Shown one piece after another: positions 1 to 7,972 of a stretch of 64,000 bases of DNA. A program made the translations under genes and the position numbers. The notes beneath the pieces are model-generated. The model was given only the letters and a program-made list of their open reading frames with translations, was not told the DNA's origin and made no database searches. Origin of the DNA: Lutibaculum sp963816555 (GTDB lineage Bacteria > Pseudomonadota > Alphaproteobacteria > Rhizobiales > Tepidamorphaceae); NCBI GenBank assembly GCA_963816555.1, contig CAWFLD010000004.1, positions 620,001 through 684,000 of the forward strand, in the 5' to 3' direction. Each line of letters begins with the position of its first letter. Positions within the stretch are counted from its first letter, which is position 1.

Positions 1-1010
1 CCGCCGTCGACGGCATCCCCGAGCTGAAGGCCGCGATCGTCGCGAAGTTCAAGCGCGAGAACAACCTCGACTACGAGCCGGGCCAGGTCTCGGTCGGCAC
101 GGGCGGCAAGCAGGTCCTCTACAACGCCCTGATGGCGACCATCAATCCGGGCGACGAGGTGCTGATTCCCGCGCCCTACTGGGTCAGCTATCCCGACATG
201 GTGGCGCTCGCCGGCGGCACGCCCATGAGCATCGGCGCGAGCGTCGAGAGCGGCTACAAGATCACGCCCGAGGCCCTCGACGCGGCGATCACGCCCTCGA
301 CCAAGTGGCTGATCTTCAACTCGCCCTCGAACCCCAGCGGCGCCGCCTATACGCGCGCCGAGATCAAGGCGCTGAGCGAGGTGCTGCTCCGCCACCCGCA
401 TGTCTGGGTGATGACCGACGACATGTACGAGCACCTCGTCTACGACGACTTCGAGTTCGCCACGATGGCCGAGGTCGAGCCGGCGCTCTACGACCGGACG
501 CTCACCGTCAACGGCGTCTCCAAGGCCTACTGCATGACCGGCTGGCGCATCGGCTACGGCGCGGGCCCGGCGTCGCTGATCAAGGCGATGGGCACGATCC
601 AGTCGCAGTCGACCTCCAACCCGTGCTCGATCTCGCAGTACGCCGCGCTCGAGGCGCTCACCGGCCCGCAGGACTTCATCGCGAAGAACAACGAGCGCTT
701 CAAGGCTCGGCGCGACCTCGTCGTGTCGATGCTGAACCAGGCGACGGGGATCGAGTGCCCGACGCCCGAGGGCGCCTTCTACGTCTACCCCTCCTGCGCC
801 GGCACGCTCGGCAAGACGACGACGGGCGGCCGCCGGATCGACTCCGACGAGGACTTCGTCACCGCCCTGCTCGAGGAGGAAGGCGTCGCGGTCGTCCAGG
901 GCTCGGCCTTCGGGCTGGCCCCGTTCTTCCGCATCTCCTACGCCACCTCCGACGAGGTGCTGGAGGAGGCGTGCAGCCGCATCCAGCGCTTCTGCGGCGG
1001 GCTCAGGTAG
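1..1010 (+). CDS. Aspartate/aromatic aminotransferase (PLP, class I), 5' end missing
   Basis: Transfers an amino group between aspartate (or an aromatic amino acid) and 2-oxoglutarate using pyridoxal phosphate, in the cytoplasm. The reading frame is already open at the first bases, so the window cuts the gene: about 335 residues are visible and some 60-70 N-terminal residues are missing compared with the usual 400. The PLP-binding lysine is in a VSKAYCMTGWRIGYG block (Lys codon at 522-524), preceded by the NSPSNPSG turn, and the C-terminal FFRISYA block carries the arginine that binds the substrate carboxylate. These are hallmarks of fold-type I aspartate aminotransferases of the alphaproteobacterial type. 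The SDR gene follows after 11 bases, so they may be co-transcribed. Exact amino-acid preference cannot be read from the sequence. Confidence 0.9.
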   Translation, partial: AVDGIPELKAAIVAKFKRENNLDYEPGQVSVGTGGKQVLYNALMATINPGDEVLIPAPYWVSYPDMVALAGGTPMSIGASVESGYKITPEALDAAITPSTKWLIFNSPSNPSGAAYTRAEIKALSEVLLRHPHVWVMTDDMYEHLVYDDFEFATMAEVEPALYDRTLTVNGVSKAYCMTGWRIGYGAGPASLIKAMGTIQSQSTSNPCSISQYAALEALTGPQDFIAKNNERFKARRDLVVSMLNQATGIECPTPEGAFYVYPSCAGTLGKTTTGGRRIDSDEDFVTALLEEEGVAVVQGSAFGLAPFFRISYATSDEVLEEACSRIQRFCGGLR

Positions 1011-1021
1011 GCGGCGAACCG

Positions 1022-1816
1022 ATGGCGCGCGGTGACGACAGGGGCCACGCCGTCGTCACCGGTGCGTCGGGCGGGATCGGCGAGAAGCTCGCCCGCATCT
1101 TCGCGCGCGAGGGGCACGACGTCGTGCTCGTCGCCCGCTCCGCCCAGAAGCTCGAGGCCCTGGCCGGCGAGATCCGCGGCGCCCATGGCGTCGCGGCCAC
1201 CGTGGTGGCGCTCGATCTCGGGGACGCTGAGGCGCCGGCCGAGCTCGCCGAACGCCTCGATCAGGCCGGCATCCGGGTCCGCCACCTCGTCAACAATGCC
1301 GGCTTCGGCCTCTCCGGGCCCTTCTCCGAGCACGCGCTCGAGGACGAGCTCGGCCTCATCGACCTCAACATCCGCGCCCTCAGCGAGCTCACCCACCGCT
1401 TCCTGCCGCAGATCCGCGAGGGCCGCGGCGGCATCCTGAACGTCGCCTCGATCGCCGCCTTCATGCCCGGCCCCTTCATGGCGACCTACTATGCGAGCAA
1501 GGCCTACGTCCTCTCCTTCAGCGAGGCGCTGGCGATCGAGCTGAAGGGCAGCGGCGTGACGGTGACCGCCCTCTGCCCGGGCCCCACCCCGACCGGCTTC
1601 GGCGCGCGGGCCGGGATGAAGGATTCGGCGCTCTTCCGCATGGCCCCGAAGCTGACGGCCGAAGCGGTGGCGGAAAAGGGCTACGCCGCCTACCGGCGCG
1701 GCCGCGCCGTCTGCATTCCCGGCGCCAGCGCCGGACTCGCCGGCCGCCTCTCCGCGATGTCGCCGCACGCCATGACCGGCCGGGTCGCCGCCCTCCTCAA
1801 CCGCAGCCGCGGATGA
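1022..1816 (+). CDS. Short-chain dehydrogenase/reductase (SDR), 264 aa
   Basis: A classical SDR oxidoreductase: N-terminal Rossmann fold with the TGASGGIG dinucleotide-binding motif at residues about 12-19, the NNAG motif in the middle and the catalytic YYASK pair followed by the PGPTPTGF loop. Substrate is unknown; the sequence resembles the DltE/YqjQ-type SDRs annotated only as oxidoreductases. The ATG at 1022 is chosen because it lies just before the Rossmann fold and 11 bases after the aminotransferase stop, which suggests one transcript. No signal peptide or membrane segment is visible, so it should be cytoplasmic. Confidence 0.85.
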   Translation: MARGDDRGHAVVTGASGGIGEKLARIFAREGHDVVLVARSAQKLEALAGEIRGAHGVAATVVALDLGDAEAPAELAERLDQAGIRVRHLVNNAGFGLSGPFSEHALEDELGLIDLNIRALSELTHRFLPQIREGRGGILNVASIAAFMPGPFMATYYASKAYVLSFSEALAIELKGSGVTVTALCPGPTPTGFGARAGMKDSALFRMAPKLTAEAVAEKGYAAYRRGRAVCIPGASAGLAGRLSAMSPHAMTGRVAALLNRSRG

Positions 1817-1921
1817 CGCTCGAACCCGCGTCCGCCTCCCGGCGTTGATGACCGGCGCGCAGGGACCGGGCGACCGGTCGCGTCCGCGCGCCAGTACGAT
1901 CAACATCTCGGGAGCACCGTC

Positions 1922-2404
1922 ATGAAACGTAGCATCTTCGCGGCCGCCGCCATCGCGGCCGGCGCCGTCGCCGCCGCCCCTACCGTCTCGCATGCGCAGA
2001 CCCAGCCGCGCGTCGAGGCCGGCGTCCTGCGCTGCGACGTCGCGGGCGGAACCGGGTTCATCTTCGGCTCGACCAAGCAGCTCGCCTGCACCTTCAAGAC
2101 CGGCAACCGCGTCGAGCGCTACAACGGCACGATCCGCAAGTGGGGCGTCGACATCGGCGCGACCGCGGACAGCGTGATCGTCTGGGGCGTTCTCGCACCG
2201 ACGAAGGACATTCCGCCGGACACGCTGCGCGGCAGCTACACGGGCGTCTCGGCCGAGGCGACGGTCGGCGTCGGCGTCGGCGCCAACGCGCTGATCGGCG
2301 GCAACAACGAGTCGATCGTCCTGCAGCCGGTGAGCGTCCAGGCGCAGTCCGGCCTCAACATCGCCGCCGGCATCACCTCGATCGAGCTCGTGGCGGCGCC
2401 CTGA
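1922..2404 (+). CDS. Exported DUF992 family protein, 160 aa
   Basis: Small secreted protein of unknown function. Residues 1-25 form a signal peptide (MKRS, then an Ala-rich core ending SHA-QTQ). The mature part starts with GVLRCDVAGGTGFIFGSTKQLACTF-like features: two cysteines about 19 residues apart, then alternating Gly/Val strands, matching the DUF992 family that is common in Rhizobiales. A GGGAGC ribosome site precedes the ATG. It stands alone, about 100 bases after the SDR and 110 before the next gene. Function in the family is not established. Confidence 0.75.
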   Translation: MKRSIFAAAAIAAGAVAAAPTVSHAQTQPRVEAGVLRCDVAGGTGFIFGSTKQLACTFKTGNRVERYNGTIRKWGVDIGATADSVIVWGVLAPTKDIPPDTLRGSYTGVSAEATVGVGVGANALIGGNNESIVLQPVSVQAQSGLNIAAGITSIELVAAP

Positions 2405-2457
2405 CCGGGCGCCCGCGCGCGTTTTGCGCGGGATCAATGTGGGCACGATCGCGTGAT

Positions 2458-2482
2458 GGAACCGTGGGCCAGCCTTGTCATT
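2458..2482 (+). promoter_or_regulatory. Weak sigma-EcfG-like promoter candidate
   Basis: GGAAC at 2458-2462 and CATT at 2479-2482, spaced by 16 bases; one mismatch to GGAAC-N16/17-CGTT. It ends 30 bases before the ATG of the SH3 protein. Listed because five exact matches occur elsewhere in the window; on its own it is weak. Confidence 0.25.
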
Positions 2483-2512
2483 AGGCGGTAAGGCGAAACG
2501 CGGAGACCTCCC

Positions 2513-2995
2513 ATGTTGAAATGGTTCAGCCTGCCCGCCCTGGCCGTGCTGGCGTCGCTGGCGATGGCGCCGGCCGCCAGCGCGGCGTCGGGGTACACCA
2601 CCGGCGACGTCAACATGCGCACCGGGCCCGGCACCCGCTACCACCGGATCCTGACGATTCCCCGGGGCGCGCCGGTCGAGATCTACGGCTGCTCCGGCAG
2701 CTGGTGCGACACCTTCTATGCCGGCCGGCGCGGCTGGGTGTCGGGCCACTACCTTTCGACGGCGCAGTACTACGACCGCGGACCTGGCGTCGCGCCGGGG
2801 GCCGCGGCCGCCGGCATCATCGGCCTCGGCGTGGCCGGCGCCATCCTGGCCGACCGCTGGGACGACAACTACTACTGGTATCGCGGCCACCGCTATCCGC
2901 GGAACCACTGGCACCACCCGCGGCCGAGGCCCTGGTCGGGCCCGCGGCCCCGTCCGGGATGGCATCCCCGCGGCATCGGCCCCGGCAATCGCTGA
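2513..2995 (+). CDS. Exported bacterial SH3-domain protein, 160 aa
   Basis: Secreted protein with a signal peptide (residues 1-24, ending ASA-ASG) and one bacterial SH3 domain (about 26-82, with the typical VNMRTGPGTRYHRI start and GWVSGHYL end), a fold that often binds peptidoglycan. After it comes a Gly/Ala stretch that could be one membrane-type or glycine-zipper helix (about 92-115, GAAAAGIIGLGVAGAILA) and a His/Arg/Pro-rich tail. Such SH3-plus-basic-tail proteins are frequent in Rhizobiales cell envelopes. A strong hairpin terminator follows. Function is inferred from the domain only. Confidence 0.8.
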   Translation: MLKWFSLPALAVLASLAMAPAASAASGYTTGDVNMRTGPGTRYHRILTIPRGAPVEIYGCSGSWCDTFYAGRRGWVSGHYLSTAQYYDRGPGVAPGAAAAGIIGLGVAGAILADRWDDNYYWYRGHRYPRNHWHHPRPRPWSGPRPRPGWHPRGIGPGNR

Positions 2996-3033
2996 ACGCC
3001 GGCGCCGGCGGCGTCCCGCGGCACCAAAAGAAG

Positions 3034-3061
3034 AGGCCCGCTTCCGGCAGGAAGCGGGCCT
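3034..3061. terminator. Intrinsic terminator hairpin between convergent genes
   Basis: A 12-bp stem (AGGCCCGCTTCC pairing with GGAAGCGGGCCT) with a GGCA loop. It has an A-run before it (CACCAAAAGAAG) and TTTC after it, so it can stop the SH3-protein transcript on the plus strand and, with the better T-rich tract, the Omp transcript on the minus strand. Confidence 0.75.
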
Positions 3062-3110
3062 TTCAGTCTTCTCGGGAAGAGAGGCCGGCCCGGGGGCCGG
3101 CCATCGAGAC

Positions 3111-3899
3111 TCAGAAGTGGTAGTTCAGGCCGACCTTCACGGTGTGGGCCTTCTGGTCGACGCTGCCCGCGTAGGTGTTGCCGAGGGCGTCGAAGCCGGT
3201 GACGTCCTTGCTGCCGAAGTCGTAGTACATGTACTCCGCCTTGGCGCTCAGCTTGTCGTTCAGCGCCCACTCGACGCCGCCGCCGACCGTGTAGCCGGCT
3301 TCCCACTCGTAGTCCGTGTCCATCCAGAGCTGGTTGGCACCGCAGGTCGCACCGACCGAGCAGTTGTCCATGTAGGTCGCCGCGGAGTCGAGGAACGCGG
3401 CACCGCCCTTGGCGTAGACCAGGAACTGGTTGACGGAGTAGCCGAGGCGGCCGGTGATGGCGCTGTAGAGGTTGCCGTTCGTCTCGACGCTCAGGTCGTT
3501 GAAGCCGATCTGGCGGCCGAACGGATCGACGCGCAAGTCGTCGATGCCCATGTAGCCGACCTCGGCCTCGATGCCGGCGACGAACTGGTTCATCTGCCAG
3601 TTGTAGCCGACCTGGCCACCGCCGAAGAAGCCGTCGTCGTCCTTCATCGAGTAGTCACCGGTCGCGAAATAGTAGCCGGTGCCGCCCGTCTGGGGGTGCG
3701 AGACGTCGGTGTCGCCCCACGCATAGCCGGCGAACGCACCGGCGTAGAAGCCCTGCCACAGGGGCGTGGCCACCGGAGCCGGCGCCGCGACGGTGGGTGC
3801 CTTCTCGTAGACCGGGGCATCGGCGGCGAACGCCATGCCGGTGCCGGCGAGAACGACGGCGGAGGCCACCGAGGCCTTGAGCAGAGATGCGTACTTCAT
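3111..3899 (-). CDS. Omp25/RopB-like outer membrane beta-barrel protein, 262 aa
   Basis: Small outer-membrane barrel of the Omp25/Hbp/RopB group typical of Rhizobiales. The start at 3899 gives a clean signal peptide (MKYASLLKAS, hydrophobic core, cleavage at AFA-ADA) and has an AAAGG site upstream; the in-frame extension to 3995 was rejected. The mature protein begins ADAPVYEKAPT, has the WQGFYAGAFAGYAWGD first strand, GQVGYNWQM and a C-terminal VKVGLNYHF strand ending in Phe, the classic barrel-insertion signature. It contains two cysteines in one loop (DNCSVGATCG). Paralogous to the next minus-strand gene, 582 bases away. A CtrA-type box sits about 255 bases upstream. Likely a structural porin-like protein; no channel activity can be claimed. 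Confidence 0.85.
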   Translation of the reverse strand: MKYASLLKASVASAVVLAGTGMAFAADAPVYEKAPTVAAPAPVATPLWQGFYAGAFAGYAWGDTDVSHPQTGGTGYYFATGDYSMKDDDGFFGGGQVGYNWQMNQFVAGIEAEVGYMGIDDLRVDPFGRQIGFNDLSVETNGNLYSAITGRLGYSVNQFLVYAKGGAAFLDSAATYMDNCSVGATCGANQLWMDTDYEWEAGYTVGGGVEWALNDKLSAKAEYMYYDFGSKDVTGFDALGNTYAGSVDQKAHTVKVGLNYHF

Positions 3900-4428
3900 A
3901 CTGAGAAACCTTTCGATCGGATCGACCAGTGCCCCCGCCACGGACGCGGCGTGAGGCATGGATGACGTGTCCACCATCGGGCGGCGGAATGTCATCGTAT
4001 TTTAGCTCGCATTCGCCGCAGTGAAAGATCCCGACAGGCCCCCGGCAAACGATTGGCACCCCATGTTGCCGCATAGCCACAATTCGCTGGACCATCATCT
4101 TGATACGAGGCCGCCGATACAGAGGCAAGAATGTGGCAAGCGCCGTCTAACCCCTTAACGACATGTTAAGGCGGCGATTTGATTGGGTCGGAAATGTGGC
4201 AGTGCCCGGATATACTTCCAGACAACAGAAGATGCCGCTCCCCCGTGTACGGATCGACGGGCCTCCTCAGCCTCGTCGAGGCCGATGGACTTGCTGGCCG
4301 TCTGTCCGCCGCGGAGGCGTGGCTCGCGGGGCTTGGGCATCTTCAACGGCCAACCTGCCGCTGCGGTTTCACGCCGCGCGCCGGGTACGCCCCGGTACCG
4401 AGCTCCGGCGCCGGGCGTGGGCATGAAA
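3900..4428. other. Non-coding stretch upstream of the first Omp gene
   Basis: About 530 bases without a credible gene; short open frames on both strands here lack ribosome sites and have no recognisable product. The part from 3990 to 4210 is markedly more AT-rich than the surroundings, as expected of a promoter region for the minus-strand Omp gene starting at 3899. It holds a perfect TTAA-N7-TTAA site (4155-4169) and two copies of ATGTGGCA (near 4132 and 4195). No start point can be fixed by eye. Confidence 0.5.
4155..4169. promoter_or_regulatory. CtrA box, TTAA-N7-TTAA
   Basis: TTAA at 4155-4158 and TTAA at 4166-4169 with exactly seven bases between, inside a larger inverted repeat CCTTAAC-GACAT-GTTAAGG (4153-4171). 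This matches the binding consensus of the alphaproteobacterial cell-cycle regulator CtrA. It lies about 255 bases upstream of the Omp start at 3899, rather far for direct activation from the proximal promoter, so its target is uncertain. Confidence 0.55.
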
Positions 4429-4452
4429 AAGGGGCCGCCGGAGCGGCCCCTT
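4429..4452 (-). terminator. Intrinsic terminator of the second Omp gene
   Basis: Stem AAGGGGCCGC / GCGGCCCCTT (10 bp) with a CGGA-type four-base loop; on the minus strand it is followed by a run of five Ts (TTTTTCATG). It sits 30 bases after the stop of the Omp gene at 4482. Confidence 0.8.
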
Positions 4453-4481
4453 CCGTGGAATGCGGATTCCCGTCGCGGCGA

Positions 4482-5261
4482 TCAGAACTTGTAGTTCAGG
4501 CCGGCGCGGACGATGTGGGCCTCGAAATCGGTGTTGGTCGAGATCGTGCCGGGCGCGCCGGTGGCGTCGGTGTAGCGATAGCTGGAGTCCTGGTCGCCGA
4601 GGTCGGTGTAGAGGTACTCGATCTTGGCGGTCACGTGGTCGGTGATCGCGCCCTCGACGCCGGCGCCGACGGCGTAGCCGACGCGCGTGGAATCCTCGTC
4701 GGCGATGACGTCCTGGACGTCGTTGCTGCCGTTGAAGGTGTAGCCGACATCCGCGTCGCCATAGGCGAGGCCGCCGGTCGCGTAGACGAGGAAGCGGTCC
4801 ATGGCCACGCCGGCCCGCAGGCGGGTCGTGCCGAGCCAGTTCAGCTCGGCGCCGACGCCGGCGGAATCGTCATACGTGCCGTCGCCGTCGAAATCGAACG
4901 GGTTGTTGTCCTCGCTCGAGAGGTGGGCGTACTGCATGTCGGTCTCGAGGCCGAACACGAAGTTGTCCATCTGCCAGTTGTAGCCGACCTGGCCGCCGAC
5001 GATGCCGCCGTCGGCGTCGAGGTCGAACTCGTCGCCCGAATCGAAGAACGAGCCGCTGTCGGTCTCGATGTTGCCCCAGCCGTAGCCGGCGTTCACGCCG
5101 GCGTAGAAGCCGGTCCAGTTCCAGACCGGCGCCGCCGCCGCAACCGGCGCCACCGTCGGGCCCTTCTCGTAGACCGGGGCATCGGCGGCCATCGCGGCGC
5201 CCGTCGCGAACGTCAGGGCGGCGGTGGCCACGGTGGCCTTGAGGAGAGTGGTGCGGTTCAT
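4482..5261 (-). CDS. Omp25/RopB-like outer membrane beta-barrel protein, 259 aa
   Basis: Second barrel of the same family. Signal peptide MNRTTLLKATVATAA to AMA-ADA, then ADAPVYEKGPT, the WTGFYAGVNAGYGWGN first strand, GQVGYNWQMDNFVFGLE, and a C-terminal IVRAGLNYKF strand ending in Phe. The mature start and several strands are near-copies of the gene at 3111-3899, so the pair arose by tandem duplication and then diverged strongly in the loops (this copy has Asp/Ser-rich loops and no cysteines). A good terminator follows. The upstream 580 bases are non-coding and hold inverted repeats. Function: structural or porin-like outer-membrane protein. Confidence 0.85.
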   Translation of the reverse strand: MNRTTLLKATVATAALTFATGAAMAADAPVYEKGPTVAPVAAAAPVWNWTGFYAGVNAGYGWGNIETDSGSFFDSGDEFDLDADGGIVGGQVGYNWQMDNFVFGLETDMQYAHLSSEDNNPFDFDGDGTYDDSAGVGAELNWLGTTRLRAGVAMDRFLVYATGGLAYGDADVGYTFNGSNDVQDVIADEDSTRVGYAVGAGVEGAITDHVTAKIEYLYTDLGDQDSSYRYTDATGAPGTISTNTDFEAHIVRAGLNYKF

Positions 5262-5441
5262 TCTGTTACCCTTTTACGCGTTTGGTTTCGCATCTCGTCG
5301 ACCACGGATCCCCGGCTCCGGGAGCCGGACGACGCCGCGGGACACGATGCCAGGTCCGCCAGAACTCGTGGCGGAACCTCAACGTCGCTCTGTGTTCCGG
5401 GGTCCCGACCAAAAGATGGCAAAATGCCGGATAAAGGCTTT

Positions 5442-5455
5442 ACGGATGTATCCGT
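5442..5455. repeat. Short inverted repeat ACGGAT-GT-ATCCGT
   Basis: Perfect 6-bp arms with a 2-base spacer in the AT-rich upstream region of the second Omp gene. It looks like a protein-binding operator rather than an RNA stem because of its very small spacer. The cognate regulator is unknown. Confidence 0.4.
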
Positions 5456-5461
5456 GGCATG

Positions 5462-5487
5462 ATCGCCACACCTTGGACTGTGGCGAT
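5462..5487. repeat. Inverted repeat ATCGCCACA / TGTGGCGAT
   Basis: Perfect 9-bp arms separated by eight bases, six bases after the previous inverted repeat, about 200 bases upstream of the Omp start at 5261. TGTGGC also occurs twice upstream of the neighbouring Omp gene. Could be an operator or a 5' RNA stem; not assigned to a known regulator. Confidence 0.45.
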
Positions 5488-5843
5488 ATTATGAGAAACG
5501 AAGTGTCCACCACCCGATCGGGGAAAGATGCAGCGTATTCGGGGATTTACGAGCCGTTAAACTGGATTGTTCGAGAAGTTAATCTTCAGGTCACCCGATG
5601 CCAGGACTCGCCGATGGCAAGGTCCCGCGGCGCCTCGCCGCGGCGCGACGGCACGGTGACTGGTCGAGCCGCCGGGCGCCGCGACCTCCCTGCAGTGAAG
5701 AGCGGGGCTTCCCCAGCGTCCGGCCGTCGTGCCGCCGGCCGATGCGAGGTCGTGTCGCGGGGCTGCCGGGCTGAAACTGTTCTTGACCTCGCGCTGGTGT
5801 GCGACAAGTGCGCGGCTGGCTGAAACAACAGGAGAAGAGCCCC

Positions 5844-6530
5844 ATGCCGACCTTCCTGATCACCGGCGCATCGAGCGGAATAGGCGCCGCCACCGCCAGA
5901 CGGGCGGCCGAGGCAGGCTACGACCTGGTGCTCGCCGCGCGCTCGCGCGAGAAGCTCGACCGGCTGGTCGAGGAGATCGGCCCGCAGCGGGCGCTCGCGG
6001 TCGCCTGCGACGTGTCGAGCCTGGAGGACCAGCAGGCCATGCTTCACGCGGCACTGCAGCGCTACGGCCGGCTCGACGTCGTGTTCGCCAACGCCGGCAT
6101 CGGCTCGACGGGCGCCGGGATCGAGCACGGCGACCCCGACAACTGGCGCGACATGCTGATGGTCAACGTCTATGGCTGCGCCCTGACCGCCAAGGTCTGC
6201 CTGCCGGAGCTGCGCAAGAGCGAGGGCCACATCCTGCTGACGGGCTCGCAGGCGGGCCGCCGGCCGCTCAGCGGATCGATGTACGGCGCGACGAAATGGG
6301 CGGTGACGGGGCTCGGCTACAATCTCCGCGAGGAGCTCTCCGGAACCGGCGTCCGCATGACGCTGGTCGAGCCGGGGATGGTCGACACGCCGTTCTTCGA
6401 CGAGGCGAAGCCGCACGCCCTGCGCCCCGACGACATCGCCGGCGCGGTGATGTATGCCGTCTCCCAGCCGCGCCACGTCAACGTCGCCGAGATGCTGGTC
6501 GTGCCGACGCCGGAGAAGAGCGAAGCATGA
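5844..6530 (+). CDS. Short-chain dehydrogenase/reductase (SDR), 228 aa
   Basis: Cytoplasmic NAD(P)-dependent SDR. TGASSGIG binding motif at residues 7-14, an NAG motif (FANAGIG), LTGSQAGR strand and catalytic YGATK. The ATG at 5844 is preferred over the in-frame start 45 bases upstream because it directly precedes the first strand (MPTFLITG) and follows a GGAGAAG ribosome site. Its stop overlaps the start of the aldo/keto reductase (ATGA), so the two are translationally coupled and probably act on related carbonyl compounds. Substrate unknown. Confidence 0.85.
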   Translation: MPTFLITGASSGIGAATARRAAEAGYDLVLAARSREKLDRLVEEIGPQRALAVACDVSSLEDQQAMLHAALQRYGRLDVVFANAGIGSTGAGIEHGDPDNWRDMLMVNVYGCALTAKVCLPELRKSEGHILLTGSQAGRRPLSGSMYGATKWAVTGLGYNLREELSGTGVRMTLVEPGMVDTPFFDEAKPHALRPDDIAGAVMYAVSQPRHVNVAEMLVVPTPEKSEA

Positions 6531-7366
6531 GACAGCATGATTTCGGACCGACCGGCCGCGCCGTCCCGGTGATCGGCCAGGGCACCTGGTACATCGACGC
6601 GGGGGACCGCGCCGAGGCGCTCGCGGCGCTGCGGCGCGGGCTCGACCTCGGCGTGACGCATGTCGACACCGCCGAGATGTACGGCGACGCCGAGCTCGTC
6701 GTCGCGGACGCGATCGAGGGCCGGCGGGACGAGGTCTTCCTGGTCTCGAAGGTCCTGCCGATGAACGCCTCGCGCAGCGGCACCGTCGCCGCCTGCGAGA
6801 AGTCGCTGCGGCGGCTGCGCACGGACCGGCTGGACTGCTACCTGCTGCACTGGCCGGGCAGCCATCCCCTCGAGGAGACGTTCGCGGCAATGGAGACGCT
6901 CGTCTCGGACGGCAAGATCCTGTCGTGGGGCCTGAGCAATTTCGACGTCGACGAGCTCGACGAGGCGCTGGCCGTGGCCGGGCCCGGCCGCATCGCCTGC
7001 AACCAGGTGCTCTACCACCTCAACGAGCGGGCGATCGAGCACGAGGTCGTGCCGTGGTGCGAGCGCAACGGGGTGGCGGTCGTCGCCTACTCGCCGTTCG
7101 GCCACGACGACTTCCCCTCGCCGAGCTCGGAGGGCGGCCGGGTGCTGGAGCACATCGCCAAGGCGCACGGCGCGACGCCGCGGCGCGTCGCCCTCGCCTT
7201 CCTGACCCGCCGAGCCGGCTCGTTCGCCATCCCCAAGGCCGCCCACGCCGCCCATGCGGAGGACAACGCCGCCGCCGGCGACCTCGCCCTCACGGACGAC
7301 GAGATCGCGCGGATCGACCAGGCCTTCCCGCGCGGCCCGAAGCCGTCCAGCCTGCCGATGCTGTGA
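6527..7366 (+). CDS. Aldo/keto reductase, 279 aa
   Basis: NADPH-dependent reductase with the TIM-barrel aldo/keto reductase tetrad visible: Asp and Tyr in HVDTAEMYGDAE, Lys in LVSKVLPMNAS and His in CYLLHWPGS. The C-terminal half keeps WGLSNFD, YSPFG and the nucleotide-binding FAIPKA loop. Starts with ATG inside the stop of the upstream SDR (4-base overlap). Closest in style to the YeaE/2,5-diketogluconate reductase group, but the physiological substrate cannot be told. A reductase pair like this commonly serves detoxification of aldehydes. Confidence 0.88.
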   Translation: MRQHDFGPTGRAVPVIGQGTWYIDAGDRAEALAALRRGLDLGVTHVDTAEMYGDAELVVADAIEGRRDEVFLVSKVLPMNASRSGTVAACEKSLRRLRTDRLDCYLLHWPGSHPLEETFAAMETLVSDGKILSWGLSNFDVDELDEALAVAGPGRIACNQVLYHLNERAIEHEVVPWCERNGVAVVAYSPFGHDDFPSPSSEGGRVLEHIAKAHGATPRRVALAFLTRRAGSFAIPKAAHAAHAEDNAAAGDLALTDDEIARIDQAFPRGPKPSSLPML

Positions 7367-7370
7367 GGGG

Positions 7371-7919
7371 TCAGACCCGGTCGAAGAGGGTCGGCGCGCC
7401 GCGCGCGTGCCGGCTCTCGATGGCCAGGATGCGGCGCTTGGTGCCGACGCCGCCATTGGCGGAGAAGCCGCCGATCCGGCCGCGCGCCGCGAGCACCCGG
7501 TGGCACGGCACGACGATGGGGAACGGGTTGCGGCCGAGCGCCCGGCCGACCGCCTGGGCCGCGCCCGGCTGGCCGCAGCGCTGGGCGACCTCGCCGTAGG
7601 TCAGCGTCTCGCCGACCGGGATGTCGCGCGCCACCCGGTAGACGCAGCGGTCGAACTCGGCGACCGCGTCCATGTCGAGATCCAGATCGGCAAAGTCCCT
7701 CGCCTCGCCCTCGAGCAGGCCGACGATCGCGTCGACCGCGGCGCGCACGGCCGGCTCCGGCTCGGCCTCGACGGCAGCGGAAAAGCGGCGCGCCAGCCGG
7801 CTCCGCGTCGCCGCCTCGTCCGCCTCGGGCAGCTGCACGCCGGCGATCCGGCCGCCCCGCCAGGCGACGCCGCACGGACCTATGGGAGTTTGGAAGAGGC
7901 AGAAGCTGGCAGCGGTCAT
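7371..7919 (-). CDS. ogt: Methylated-DNA--protein-cysteine S-methyltransferase, 182 aa
   Basis: Suicide repair protein that moves a methyl group from O6-methylguanine or O4-methylthymine onto its own cysteine. The active-site motif PCHRVLAARG is present near residue 145, followed by the IGGFSANGGVGTKRRILAIE region and preceded by the helix-turn-helix part (TYGEVAQRCGQP) used to flip the base. The N-terminal domain is of the Ogt type, with no Ada metal-binding part. Convergent with the aldo/keto reductase (4 bases between stops). Cytoplasmic, acts on the chromosome. Confidence 0.92.
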   Translation of the reverse strand: MTAASFCLFQTPIGPCGVAWRGGRIAGVQLPEADEAATRSRLARRFSAAVEAEPEPAVRAAVDAIVGLLEGEARDFADLDLDMDAVAEFDRCVYRVARDIPVGETLTYGEVAQRCGQPGAAQAVGRALGRNPFPIVVPCHRVLAARGRIGGFSANGGVGTKRRILAIESRHARGAPTLFDRV

Positions 7920-7972
7920 GGCGACAGCCTATCACGCCGGAGCCGCCTCGGGGCGGCCGTTTCGACCGGATC

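Larger units (their letters stand above)
5262..5843. other. Non-coding stretch between divergent Omp and SDR genes
   Basis: About 580 bases with no supportable gene. An AT-rich part at 5410-5590 holds two inverted repeats (5442-5455 and 5462-5487) and is likely the control region of the Omp gene at 4482-5261. The right part precedes the SDR gene and holds its ribosome site (GGAGAAG near 5831). Confidence 0.5.

Noticed and set aside
938..2965. A 675-codon open frame on the minus strand over the first genes, and similar very long frames (for example opposite uvrB, glgX and fdhA).
   Set aside because: They are shadows created by high GC; their amino-acid make-up is Arg/Ala/Gly/Pro-rich with no known motif, while the opposite strand carries clear conserved proteins.
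4046..4062. Sigma-54-like site (TTGGCAC...TTGC).
   Set aside because: The GG and GC elements are 11 bases apart instead of 10, and no plus-strand gene lies downstream.
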